From Ichthyophthirius multifiliis (taxonomy: Eukaryota; Ciliophora; Oligohymenophorea; Hymenostomatida): a stretch of 64,000 nucleotides of DNA. The position numbers and the translations under genes were made by a program. Below, in pieces: positions 14,510-25,783 of this stretch (position 1 is its first letter; each line of letters starts with the position of its first letter). Location of the stretch: contig NW_004086962.1 of NCBI RefSeq assembly GCF_000220395.1, forward strand, positions 27,810 through 91,809, read 5' to 3'. The notes beneath the pieces were generated by a model. The model was not told where the DNA came from and did no database searches. It worked only from the letters and a program-made list of their open reading frames with translations.

Positions 14510-14576
<67 letters not shown>

Positions 14577-14674
14577 ATCTTTATAGCAAAGCAATTATTT
14601 TAAAATTTTTTAAAAAAACAAAAACCTTTACAAAAAAACTTAATAATAAAAAAAATTATATTAAACAAAAAAAA
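13788..14674. other. AT-rich intergenic stretch with two long (TA)n microsatellites
   Basis: Intergenic DNA between two same-strand genes. It contains (TA)n tracts at about 14080-14121 and 14513-14572 and otherwise only A and T runs. No frame or motif recognised. Confidence 0.7.
14513..14572. repeat. (TA)n microsatellite
   Basis: About 30 uninterrupted TA dinucleotides, roughly 100 bases upstream of the kinase start codon. Its length is likely to vary between isolates or be imprecise in the assembly. Confidence 0.9.
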
Positions 14675-15523
14675 ATGTCAAATATAATCGAATAATTAGA
14701 TATAATAAAGACTATACATAAGTCAAGTAATAACAAAATATTACTTGTCTAAGATAGATTAGATTCTTAAAAAAAAATTGTTATAAAATAATTTAATAAT
14801 AATTATTAATTTAGTTAAGAAAAACAAAATGAAATAAAAGCATTGTAAGATTTATAGCATCCTAATATTGTAAAAATATTAGATTTCGATTAATAAAATA
14901 TTTTACTTGAATATATGGAAAACGGAGAACTTTTTAGTTTTGTAGAAAAAAAAGCATTGCCAGAAAATATTGCAAGATTTTATTTTAAATAACTTATTAT
15001 TGCGGTTTAATATATACATGAGTAATCTTATGTACATAGGGATATTAAACTTGAGAATATACTTATAGATTAAAAATATAATTTAAAATTGGCTGATTTC
15101 GGGTTCTCAGTTAAACTTAAAAAATAGGAAATTAAATTGAGGAAATTTTTAGGAACTAAAGGTTATATGGCACCTGAGTTGGAAGAATAATTACCTTATG
15201 ATGGAAAAAAGGTAGATATTTTTGCATGTGGGGTTGTTTTATTTTGTATGGTTAGTTAGATACCTCCTTTTTTTAAGGCTTCTTAATGTGATAAGTACTA
15301 TGATTTTTTTTATTAAAATAATCAAGAGGGCTATTGGAATTATATATCTCTAAAATATAAGAAAGTATTTAGTAATGAATTTAAAGATTTAATTAATGCA
15401 ATGTTTAATATAGATCCTGAATTAAGATTTAGTTATGAAGAAATTTTATAACATCCATGGATGGATGAGAATTTAATTTGTACATAAGAGGAGGCATAAG
15501 AATTTTTGAAATAAATTGTTTGA
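14675..15523 (+). CDS. Serine/threonine protein kinase (CAMK-like), lacking a canonical Gly-loop
   Basis: Intron-free, ATG 14675 to TGA 15521-15523, 282 residues, essentially a bare kinase domain. Catalytic elements are present: K38 in KKIVIKQF (VAIK position), HRDIKLEN at 121-128 with D123, DFG at 141-143 in LADFGFSV, the activation segment ending GTKGYMAPE (166-168), and the C-lobe helix VDIFACGVVLFCMV. It closes with LRFSYEEILQHPWM, typical of CAMK/AMPK-like kinases. Before K38 there is no GxGxxG: the segment ITI-type HKSSNNKILLV carries no glycine. Either the first exon is elsewhere or the loop is degenerate. It probably phosphorylates Ser/Thr; the substrate is unknown. A short C-terminal tail (CTQEEAQEFLKQIV) has no regulatory domain. 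Confidence 0.9.
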
Positions 15524-16323
15524 AATTTGATTTTTTTTAGGTTTATTTTTTGTTGAATTTTTAATTAATTAAGGGCATATTTTTGTTAATTTATTATTAT
15601 TTTAATTTTAGAATTTTTATATATGAATATTGGATAATTAAGAAAATACAGTGTTTATTTTAAATATTATGTTTATAGATTTATATATATATATATTTTC
15701 TTTATGAATTAGTCAATTATTTTTTTATTTTTATATTTTCTTTGCTTATTTAATTTTTTTTTAAAAATAATATGATGTATAAAATAATAATTTTGCAAAA
15801 TAATTTTATAGTTTTAATTATAAATATAATTTTATATTTATTTATTTTATTAAAAATGCTTTATATTATTATAATGTATTTTATTTTTTCAATTTCTATA
15901 ATCATAAAATTAGATGTGTCCAAGATTAAAAATTTAATATCAATTTTTCATGTTCTTATTTTATTTTTTATATATTTATTAAAAAACATTATTTATTATA
16001 TAATAAAAGCTGATTAATATATTAATTATTTTTTTAATAATTATTAATAAAGTATATATTCAAAAATTATTAATTATTATTATCCAAAATATTATTTTTA
16101 ATTATTTTTCAATTAACAAAAATAATAATTAATTAAATAAATAAAAGGATAAAATTATTTATTTATAAAATTAAAAATACATAAAAAGTCAACATTAAAA
16201 AACTCATTCTAAAATTATTAAAAACCATTTTAATGATATTTATTAATAAAATATTATATTAATTCTGCAATAACTAATAAAAATTGAGATATGGTATTTT
16301 TTTATTTTTTATTTTTTAAAAAA
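15524..16323. other. AT-rich intergenic stretch
   Basis: About 800 bases of A/T sequence between two same-strand genes. An 81-codon hydrophobic frame at 15772-16017 exists under the standard code, but it is all Ile/Leu/Phe/Asn and looks like AT composition. Nothing conserved seen. Confidence 0.55.
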
Positions 16324-17213
16324 ATGAAATAAAAAGAATTAATATAAAATAAGATTATCTATATGGTTTAAACCCGACACAAATAGCTTTGAATGCTAAC
16401 AAACGAAAAATAGTCGAATTATCCCTTAATGAATCTGTAAAATAAAACTTACCTCCTAAAATAGCAAATATAATAAATATAGCTTAATAAAAAGAAATTC
16501 CAATAAATTATATGAAAAGAGTATATTTTTTATTTATAAAAACGAATTAAAAAATATATAGGATAAATTGGATAAATTAGTAAAACATTAACCACATTAA
16601 AATGTAATTATAAAATGTGAGCCTCTAAAATATATTAGGATAAATTCAAGCGATATTTTTTAGGGAAAAATAATTGTATTTCTAGACCAAATAACTGATC
16701 CTTAGAATTTCGGGGCTATTTTAAGAACTTGCTTTTATTTAGGAGTCGATAATGTAGTAGTAGAGGAAAGTAAGAGATGTCCTTTAAATTCTACCGTGTC
16801 AAAAACTAGTAGTGGGGCAATGGAATTAATGGATATTTTTTGTACTTCGAATTCAGTAGAATTTATTAAAGAATGTTAAAAATTAAAATGGAAAGTGTTT
16901 GCTTGTGGGGTTAATTTTGGATAAAATAATAAATAAATTTCTTTAGATAAATTAAAATTAAATAGTGATGTAATATATATATATATTTAAAAAATATATA
17001 AATTTTATATAGGATAAAGTTGTTATTATTTTAGGAAGTGAAGGTAGTGGAGTTAATAAAGAATTATCAAATTAAGCAGATAAAATTTTATATATTAATT
17101 AAAGCATTTATTTTGAAAAACCTATTGTTTTTCCGAATACTTTGGTTGATTCTTTAAATGTGAATTCAGCAGCATCTATTATAATCGAAAATATTAAAAG
17201 GCAAATGTTTTGA
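16324..17213 (+). CDS. SpoU/TrmH-family rRNA 2'-O-ribose methyltransferase (MRM1-like)
   Basis: Three exons with introns at 16521-16561 (41 nt) and 16970-17012 (43 nt). SPOUT motif 1 is clear: FLDQITDPQNFGAILRTC with the Asn and Arg of the catalytic set. Motif 2 is VIILGSEGSGVN, which contributes to the SAM-binding knot, and motif 3 is VDSLNVNSAASIIIENI. The N-terminal part begins DYLYGLNPTQIALNANKRKI, like the 'YG.n.V..al..r.r.i' substrate-binding leader of RlmB/MRM1. Members methylate the ribose 2'-OH of a guanosine in large-subunit rRNA; in eukaryotes MRM1 acts in mitochondria. The start ATG 16324 is in frame only if the A run at 16331-16335 is one base longer; the product would then be 268 residues. 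Ends at TGA 17211-17213. Confidence 0.88.
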
Positions 17214-17230
17214 GAAAAAAATATAAATAA

Positions 17231-17272
<42 letters not shown>

Positions 17273-17387
17273 ATATATATACATATATTATATTTTTTAT
17301 ATAAAAAATCAAATATATATAATAAAATAATAACAAATATTTATTAAAATTTATATCTTTTTTTTATTTTCAATAAATAAAATTAAT

Positions 17388-20068
17388 ATGGATTATCTTG
17401 CAAAATAATTATTTGAATGTGTAAATTCATTAAATAAGAATTAAGAAAATATATCGAATAAATAACTTGATATTATTTTGAATAATTTATATTAAATACT
17501 AATTGAATAAAATCTTCCTTTAAATATTTAAATAGAAAAAAGTCTTTATGTAGTATTAATTTCTACAATGATAAAGAAAAAAGAAAATTTAGATGAAACA
17601 TAAATCGAATATATATTAAAATTATTAAGTCAAATATTAAAAAAAAGTTAAAATGCATTATTTAATGATGAGTTTTTGGAACAAATAACTGTTATATAGA
17701 TAAAAGGATGTTTAGATTTAATTAAAAGTTAGAAATCTAAATAAATTTTAAAGAATAGTATGTATTTATTAATCGAAATATATAAGAAAAGTAGCCTAAA
17801 ATTAAAAGAAAGCTGCTATCCGTAAATATGTTCGGTTCTATTTTAAATTTTAAATAATTAATATTAATTAAAAAGTTCTAAAATAAAAGAAATAAGTGTT
17901 GATTTTTTAGAAATTACAATTTTGGATTTATTTTAAAATGAAAAAAATATAGAATAAGAATAAATAAGAGGAGATGGGAAACATTTAAAAATAATGCAAG
18001 AGATTATACGAGTTTAAAAAAAATAATAAAATTTATAAAAAAATGAAGAATTTTCTTTCAAAAAATAAGCTAAAGAAAAGATTGAAAAATATATAATCAC
18101 TATAGGGGAAAATATAGAAGATTTATCAAAATATTATAATTTAAAATTAATGAATAAATTAGAAAAGTTTATTGAAAAAATAATCTTGGAAGAGATTTTT
18201 TCTTCTAAATGTGAATGCTATTTATTATAAATTTATATTTTTATTAGTTAAAATGATAAAATAAATATATATATAAATCCTTAAAGGGAAAATTATTATG
18301 ATTTAATTTTCGAAATGAAGTAAATTTTTAATATTAGTATAAAAAAATTGCCTTAAATAATTAATATATATGATAATGAAAAAATAGAAAAACATCTAAA
18401 AAATATATATAAAATTTGTAATTTTTTAAACGAATAGACTCTGTCTTTTTAAGAAAAAGAAAATGTGTTTTTTTGTATCTAAAAAGCTTTCGAATTTAAA
18501 TTCAATAAAAAAATTTAAACATAAATTAATTAATAAGTACATGAAAATTTAGATTGCTAAGAAAATATTTAAAATGTTAAATCACTTTTTAATAGATTAA
18601 TTTAAAATTATTTCGTTTAATATATATTGGTAGCTAATTATTAGGAGAAATTATTAAAAGAAAGTTTAAAAATATTAACTTTTTTACCTAAAGATTGTTA
18701 GATTTATATTTCGGAAAATCTCTGGGAATAACTAATAGATATATAAATAACTGGAAATTAAATAAATATAAAGGAAGTCTAAAAATTATGTTAAATTCAT
18801 TTTATTTTATAAATATTTTTAGAAAAAAAAATATACCAAATAGAAGATAATTTTATACCAAAATATTATTAATATTTAATCAGTAATGATTTTATCCAAA
18901 ACTACGATATGAAAAGTATTGATAATGAAATTTTAGTATTACTAATAATAAAAAATGTTTATTTATGTAATTTCCAAAAAAACGAAGTAGAAGATTGTAA
19001 TTTTTTTTAAAAAGAAAGTTTTAATTTTTGGTATTTTTTATTAAAGAAAAGCTCTATAGATAATTATTTAATAAATTTGTTATGTACTTTGATTTTCAAA
19101 GAACATAAATTTGAATAAAAGATAAATTTTTATTCAAGCACCTTAGTTTAAAGGTGTTTAATTTAAATAAAAAATTTAAACTCTTTAATTGATAAAGAAG
19201 GCCCTTTTATAGTTTTAGAGTAGATTTTTGTAAAATTTAAAGGATTTTCTTATTTAAATAATGAAGTTGAAAACGTTATTTTTATTTTGAATAAATGCTT
19301 TGATAAATATTATTTGAATAATCTTTTCTTTATTTAAATGTACTTGCAATTTTTTAATTCATTTGTTATTTTTTGGAATTAATTTTTTATTTAGTTTATA
19401 GATAATTAAAAGTCAGTAGGAAATATGATCAGATAATTAATTATAAGAATCAAGTCTTTGACGATTTCTTAATAAAAGTCTGTTTCTGTGCAAAGTTTGA
19501 GGATTTTAAAAAATAGCGCGTAATTAATGTATAAATAGGAATAAGAAAGGGAAAATGATAATATCAATTTTAGTACTAATGATGCAGAAAATGTTTATAT
19601 TCCGGACACTTTGGGACCTATTTTGGCTGAATTTATGGATAATTTTATGTTTATTTTAAAGAATTGTACAAAGGAAGACTCTTCGATTTTTCTAAGTAGT
19701 GGAGTTTAAATTTTTGAGTTATTCAATAAGGTTATTTCATTCGATAAATTGCCTTCTTATTCCTTTTTTTTGTAGATAATGTAAAGAAGAATTTTTGCCC
19801 GATTTTTATTTAATGTATGGAAGTGCATTTGAAGGATTTAAAAAATGTTGGAAGATGTAAATTTGTAAAAGAAATGTTAATTTTTTGGAAAAATTATAAA
19901 AATTTATATAATTCATTTTGGGATTTTGAGGAGTTTTGGAATTTCGTAAAAGATTATAAATAAAAAATTATTTTATTTTTATAAAAAAATGAAAAGAATT
20001 AAAATGTAAGTAGAGTATATTTAAATTTAATTTAAAATATATTTTTAGTTTTGGATGAATTTATATGA
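17388..20068 (+). CDS. Large alpha-solenoid (HEAT-like) protein, frame break near the 3' end
   Basis: From ATG 17388 the frame is open for 814 codons to TGA 19830-19832, with no intron needed. It is all helical: Leu/Ile/Phe-rich amphipathic blocks such as LLKESLKILTFLPKDCQIYI and, later, SVQSLRILKNSAQLMY followed by VYIPDTLGPILAEFMDNFMF. This resembles importin/exportin- or TTI1-type HEAT proteins, but I cannot pick a family. Coding continues in the next frame after 19830 (LKDLKNVGRCKFVKEML and IFWKNYKNLYNSFWDFEEFW). The join is either one missing T in the run 19828-19830 or a 20-nt GT-AG intron at 19815-19834. That frame ends at TGA 20066-20068, though a GTAAGT donor near 20007 may start a last intron. 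Confidence 0.65.
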
Positions 20069-20211
20069 ATATAAAAAATATATTTTAAAAATAAATATTA
20101 TTGAGATTTATTTATATATATAAATAATAAAAAATATACTATTTATATTTTTTTTAATTTACAATTACGTTTTTTATTTTATAATTTTATTAAATATATA
20201 AATATATATTT

Positions 20212-22021
20212 ATGGATCAATACTTAAATATTGAAGTAATATAAGAATGGATAGTAACAATAGCCATAGTAGAATTTGATGTTGATTAAGGATAAATAAT
20301 AAAACATTTATATCCACAAAATTGTTTAACAGAATAAGAAATTAAAGCGTTATGTCATATGAGTTTTCCGGATTCAAATTCATTTGGAAAATCAGAAGGA
20401 TGTTCATAATATGTATTTAAGTTAAAATTATAAAAGTATGGATGTTGTTTTGGCTTTACTTATTTTAATAGACTAGGGATAATTCAGTAGCTAGGGGTTA
20501 TAAATAATAATCTGTAGTAATTTTGACAATATATCCATTTATAAATACATTTAATAAAATTACGGAAATTTTTGCATAAAATGTATATAATAATCCTAAT
20601 AATTTAACTATTATAATAGATGTAAATAAAAATATATATAAAATATAATTATATATATAAAAATTTTGTATATATATATATATATATATATTTATTTATA
20701 TATATAAATATTTTCATATTCATATTTATATTTTATTTTTATTAAAATATTTAAAAATTTAAAAAGTAAGCTTTAAGAGATATTTCTGAATGGCCATATC
20801 CTTTTTACTCTAATTAATATTATAAATTAATTTTTCTTCAAAAATAATTAGATGTAATTAATAATTATCTAATTATATTTTTATATAATATAATATTATA
20901 TTATTAATTTATTTTAGTTAATAATTCCTTAACATTTTAACTTATAAAAATAATTTGGAGAAGAAAAAGAAAAAACAATTTACAAAAAAATCTCTAATTA
21001 AGAAGAAAAAAAATAATACGAAACCGAAACAAACGATGAACATTAAAGAAATGAAAAAAAAATAAAAAATAAAGAATTAAACCATTTATAATTAAGCATT
21101 TCGGAAGCTTTAAAACTACATGATAGTTAAGAAAAAGGATATTTTTAAGAATTTGATCTTTTCAGTATTTTAAAAAGAGACAAAGTGCATATTTTATGGA
21201 AATTATGGGAAATTGTGTTAACTAATTAATCATTAATTATCGTAAGTGATAATCCTGAACAATGTTCTTAAGTTGTTTTTGGAGCTATATCTTTAATTTC
21301 TCCACTTGAATATATGGGAGATTATAAACCTTATTTTACTATTTATGATATAGAATATAAGTAAATAAAAGATGATTGTGATAGAAAAATATTAAAAAAT
21401 TAAATTGTGGGAGTTACTAATCCTTTTTTTTGAAAAGTTTAAATGATTTCCCAATAATTTTAAGATTAGATAGTAAATATAATAATAATTTTTTTAGTGA
21501 AATATAATTAAATAATAAAAATAACATATACGAGTAAACTTTTTAATTATTAACTATATTTATAAATGATATTTAAATTTATATTGATATATATATAATA
21601 GAATAAAGGATAGTTAATATAATATTTTAGTTGATTATGATAAGATATTTTATAAAAATTTACTTTAATAAGATAATGTAGAAAGTTAGGCTATAAATAA
21701 TTCTTTATTAAGAAAATAATTCAGAAACATTACTTTATAGTTTATTTCTGCTTTTGAGGATTATTTTAATAATTAATAAAATGTATTTTTTATTTTATTT
21801 TATTTTGGAAAAAAATAAAAAAAAAGGATATAAAAAAATTTGATTAAAAAGAGTTTTTAAAAAATATTGAATTAAGAAAATATTAACCATGTTTTGAAAA
21901 TTTATTTGATAGGAAGAAAAAAATAATAACTTTGTATGAAAAATTTATTCGATCAGTTAATTTTCTTAATTATATAAAATCGAAGAAAAATACTTATTTT
22001 ACAAAAAAGAATATTCAATGA
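20212..22021 (+). CDS. DENND6/FAM116-type DENN-domain protein
   Basis: Starts at ATG 20212. The N-terminal uDENN region is recognisable: EWIVTIAIVEFDVDQGQII, then HLYPQNCLTEQEIKALCHMS and FPDSNSFG, which match the FAM116 opening. The core follows with LWKLWEIVLTNQSLIIVSDN and SLISPLEYMGDYKPYFTIYD, then VGVTNPFF and ILRLDS. The C-terminal dDENN part is SLLRKQFRNITLQFISAFED and LYEKFIRSVNFLNYIKSKKN, ending at TGA 22019-22021. DENND6 proteins are Rab GEFs (Rab14 in animals) in endosome recycling. Introns lie near 20622-20767, 20855-20918 and 21534-21600. Three frame breaks fall at T runs (20463-20466, 21424-21431, 21803-21806), and one extra T at each restores the homologous frame. So it is either a real gene with assembly errors or a recent pseudogene. 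Confidence 0.85.
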
Positions 22022-22178
22022 AAAATAAATATCTATAAAAAATAGTATATACATTTAAAAAATGTAATAATATTTTTTTAAAATTTGTATATATATGAAA
22101 CAAATAATATTAAATATAATTAAATATTATTAATATATTTTTATTTTAATTATGTTAAAAAAAATGTTTAAAGTTAAT

Positions 22179-22494
22179 TCAAAAATATGAATTTGGTTTA
22201 AGCATATGATTAATTACAACAACATGTTATCTATTTCTATTAGGTCTAAAAAAATATTGCCTTTTATAATTTATTTCTGATTTAGGAACTAAATTTTCAT
22301 CAAATAAAATGTTTTTATTAAATGTTTATTTTCCACAAGACTTACTTTATCGATCACGTAAATTACCATTATTATCATCTAGTTTTTTAAGATAAATTAA
22401 ATTTTTTTATTTTTAAAAATTATCATCAAAAGTTTTAATAATATAAGTTTGATTGCTTTTATTAATTTCAAAACTATTATAATTAATAATATTC

Positions 22495-22541
<47 letters not shown>

Positions 22542-25445
22542 TTTATTATTTTCATTATTTTTATTATTACTATTATTAATATTACTATTAATATTAACAT
22601 TTATATTAATATTTTAAAAAACCGAATTTTTTGAGCCTTCTATAGTGTCTAGCTTTTAATAAATATTTTATATTTGAAAAATTGATACATTCGAATTTTT
22701 CTTTTTATTTAAAAACCTTTAGTGTAGTTTTTTTATTTATTATTGAATTATTTTCTCGTGAATTTTTTCAGATTTTTTAAATTATAAATTATTTTAAGAG
22801 ACTATATCTCTTGTATTTTTATATTTTTGATAAATATTCATTAATTTTTATTAATTTGGTAGACTTTTTTACAAAATAATTTTTTTTTAAGAATTTTTTT
22901 TTATTAAATTTTCTATGGGTTTAAACTAATCAACTATATATTTATTTTATTAAATAAATTTTTTCTTTTTTTCAATATAAAAATTTTCTTCGATTTTTAA
23001 ACTTTTTAAATTCTAGTAAAGTTAAATTCCTTATAAATTTTCTTCTTATAAATTATTATTAGGTAAAGAAAAAGTTCTTTTATTTTTAATACTTAAGTTT
23101 TATTCTATTATATTATTTCTAAAATTTTCTTTCTGAATTAAATTTTAAATAAAGCTTTTGTCCAATAGTTAAAAATCCTATGTATATTTTAAAAAGTTTT
23201 CACATGAAATCTACAAAACCTTCACATTTGAAACTGCAATAGCATCAAATAGCCTTTTTCGTTTGAAATAAACATCACATTCTCCAAAAATTTACTTTTC
23301 GGAAATTTAACAAATTCTAATATTTAAATACTTAGTTATTTAATTTTAAAAAGAAATATTTTTTCTTAATTCTATATTTCCTTTTTATAAAATATATATG
23401 AATTTCGGATCTTCATTTTATAAAAATATATTATGCCCCTACTTATATTTAATCTGTTCAAAGGAATATTGTATTTTTTGAATTTTCTCTATTGACATTT
23501 CATCCGAATTTAAAGCGTTATAAATTAAATTAATTTTCTAATCTGATTTTTATTTTTATATTTATAAAAGAATATTCTTATAATCTACCCTAGAAAGAAC
23601 TGCAATAAAGCAATCTTCTAAACAGACCACATTCGCACTCCTAAAAATAAAAAATAAAAAATAAATTTAAGTGTATATATGTATTTTTTACCGAGGTTTT
23701 TTATTCATAATACCATTTTCGCCAAAACAAGTACCTGTGTGGAGAACATTAGCTTTTTCAAATATGAAGTTATTGTTTTTGAAATAGCGAAATCCTGCTT
23801 TTAAGTAATTAATATCAAAGTCTTTTATTTAATAAAGAAGTTCTTTTCTTTTCTCATTATACATTCGAAAATTATTAAATCCTACTAAATTGGGGAATTT
23901 TATAATATTTATAGGTTTATTAATTTATTAGTCTTATATATCTTTTTATTAATCTACTTTTAAATATGCAATTAATCTATTAGATTCCATATTTTATTTA
24001 TGTAATTACTTTGCTTAGTTTTATTTTAATTAATATAATTTATAGTTTTATATAATTTCTTAGTATTATTATTCTAGTACCTTATTAATTAAAGAATATA
24101 GTAAATCTTTGTAAGGTGTTTTTATTTTTCCAATCAAAAAATTATAAATTTCTTCGTTTAAATATTAAAATTCGGGATATAATGAAATTTAATAAAAATC
24201 GAATATTTTTTTAATTATTAAACATTTTATTTTAAGTGCTTTTACAAAATGTTTGATATATATAACATTTTTGATTGCTTTATAGAAAGTTTTTAATAAT
24301 AAAATTTTTTGCATACTACTATATTTTGATAAAGAAGTTTATTTTGTTGTTACTTCATTATGATTTTCATTGATGTTTTTTTATATTTTAGGAGTTAATA
24401 TTAAAACTCTTCCTTATAATAAAATATAAAAAGAATCTAAGTTTTTATCTCCATAATAGAAAATAGTTGATCCTTTAGTAAAATATTAATAATTCATATA
24501 TTTACATAGTTTTAAAACTACTTATTTCTTATAATTTCCTTATCGAATAAATGATAAATTCTAAATTGATTTCATTATTAAAAATATATCTTCTTAGTTT
24601 CTTTATTCTGAACTCTTATTAATAATTATTTACAAAGCCTAATTTATTAAATCGTCGTTTGTTATTTTTGGTATTTATTTTTTCTTTTAATAATTTTATT
24701 TCGGTGTTCTTGCATTAATACTATTTAAAAAATATTAAGAATTTATTTAAGAATCTTATAGGCTTTCTTGATGTAGATACATTTTTGGAAAAATAGATTA
24801 GTATTATTGTTATTGTTGTTGTTATTGTTATTATTATTAATTTTATAGTTCTACTTCTTAAAGTGAAACTAATGTTTATTGTTTTTATTCTATAATGATT
24901 ATACTTTATTCTAGATTTTTAAATGAATTGCTTAATTTTTATTATTTTTATTCCAAAAGTAGTATTTCTTATTCTAAATTTTTAAATGAATTACTTTTTT
25001 TGAATTTTTTTTTTTAAGTCTTTTATTTTATTTATATTATAAGGTCTCTATCTATACTTTTTATTTTTTATCTTATTTTCTATCTTTTATTTTCTAAGTC
25101 TTAGTATTTTTTTTCTATATATTCGTTTAAAGTTAGAACTGGTTTTATAATTTTTTCTTAAAATAATGGTTAGTATGAAATTGTTTATTTTTAATTTGTT
25201 AAAGATTTCATCTGAATTTTTAAATCTTCTAATAATGAAGTGTGATAAGCATCTGATTCGGTCGTTATTTTATTTTCTATTGGTTTATAAGTTTCTTTAT
25301 GTGATATTTATTTGAAGGATTTTTATGAGGTTTTGAAAGATTAAAGGAGAACTTTTTTACTGTTTTTTTGTAAGGTTTTTTCAGTTATTTAAGGGGATCT
25401 TTATGCGCTTTTTTGTTTTTCGAATTCTAAGTTATTTATTTACAT
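22179..25445 (-). CDS. Cyclic-nucleotide-binding-domain protein (two CNBDs, first one interrupted)
   Basis: Starts at ATG 25445; one 51-nt intron (23641-23691); ends at TGA 22181-22179, giving about 1,070 residues. The first CNBD opens with YFTKGSTIFYYGDKNLDSFY and ILLQGRVLILTPK. After an insert of about 190 residues it resumes with the phosphate-binding cassette: HTGTCFGENGIMNKKPRSA, then VVCLEDCFIAVLSRVDYK. This insertion between strands is seen in other ciliate CNBD proteins. A second CNBD follows: IKYKQGHNIFLQNEDPKFIY and ILQKGNIELRK, later IFGECDVYFKRKRLFDAIAV with the FGE...A cassette but Phe-Asp where Arg-Ser/Thr is usual. The long polar tail contains an Asn tract from (AAT)n at 22497-22541. 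No TM or kinase domain is visible, so it is probably a soluble sensor or scaffold. The bound nucleotide is not known. Confidence 0.82.
22497..22541 (-). repeat. (AAT)n repeat coding polyAsn
   Basis: Trinucleotide run, TTA/ATT on the plus strand, within the tail of the cyclic-nucleotide protein. It reads as consecutive Asn codons in that gene's frame. It also creates spurious Ile-rich ORFs on both strands. Confidence 0.85.
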
Positions 25446-25783
25446 TTTATATTATATTTTTAGAAAATTTTAAGTAGTATTAAAATAAAATAATTAAAAA
25501 TGTAGAAAAAAAAAAAAAAAAAAGTTAAATATATATTATTTATTTTTTTATATTAAAATTAAATAAATAATTATAAATTTAGAAAAAAAAAAAAGTTAAA
25601 AAAAAATTAAAAATTTTTTTTCTTTTATTTAATATTAAATAGTTAAAAAGTATTTTTTAAAAATATATCAGAATTTTAATATAATTTTTAATTTTTTTTT
25701 TTTTAAAAAAATAACTTTCTTTAAAAAATAAATAACAAATAATATCTCCATCAAAAAAAATATAAAAAAAAAGGAGAAAATAA
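25446..25783. other. Bidirectional intergenic region between divergent genes
   Basis: 338 bases of A-rich sequence, with an A run at about 25507-25523 and a T run at about 25691-25704. They separate the start codons of the cyclic-nucleotide gene (minus) and the IP3-receptor gene (plus), so both promoters must lie here. No recognisable element. Confidence 0.55.

Noticed and set aside
14080-14572. (TA)n tracts as telomere, origin or internally eliminated sequence
   Set aside because: No telomeric C4A2/C4A3 repeat and no flanking TA-bounded inverted repeats were seen. Plain (TA)n also occurs inside introns here.
15772-16017. 81-codon hydrophobic plus-strand ORF under the standard code
   Set aside because: Only Ile/Leu/Phe/Asn/Tyr, no homology, in intergenic A/T sequence. 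It matches what AT composition alone gives.
20212-22021. Calling the DENND6-like locus a pseudogene
   Set aside because: All three breaks are single missing T bases in T runs, the same pattern as in other genes here. The rest is well conserved, so assembly error is more likely.
22397-22634. Overlapping polyIle ORFs on both strands
   Set aside because: Shadows of the (AAT)n Asn tract in the minus-strand cyclic-nucleotide gene.
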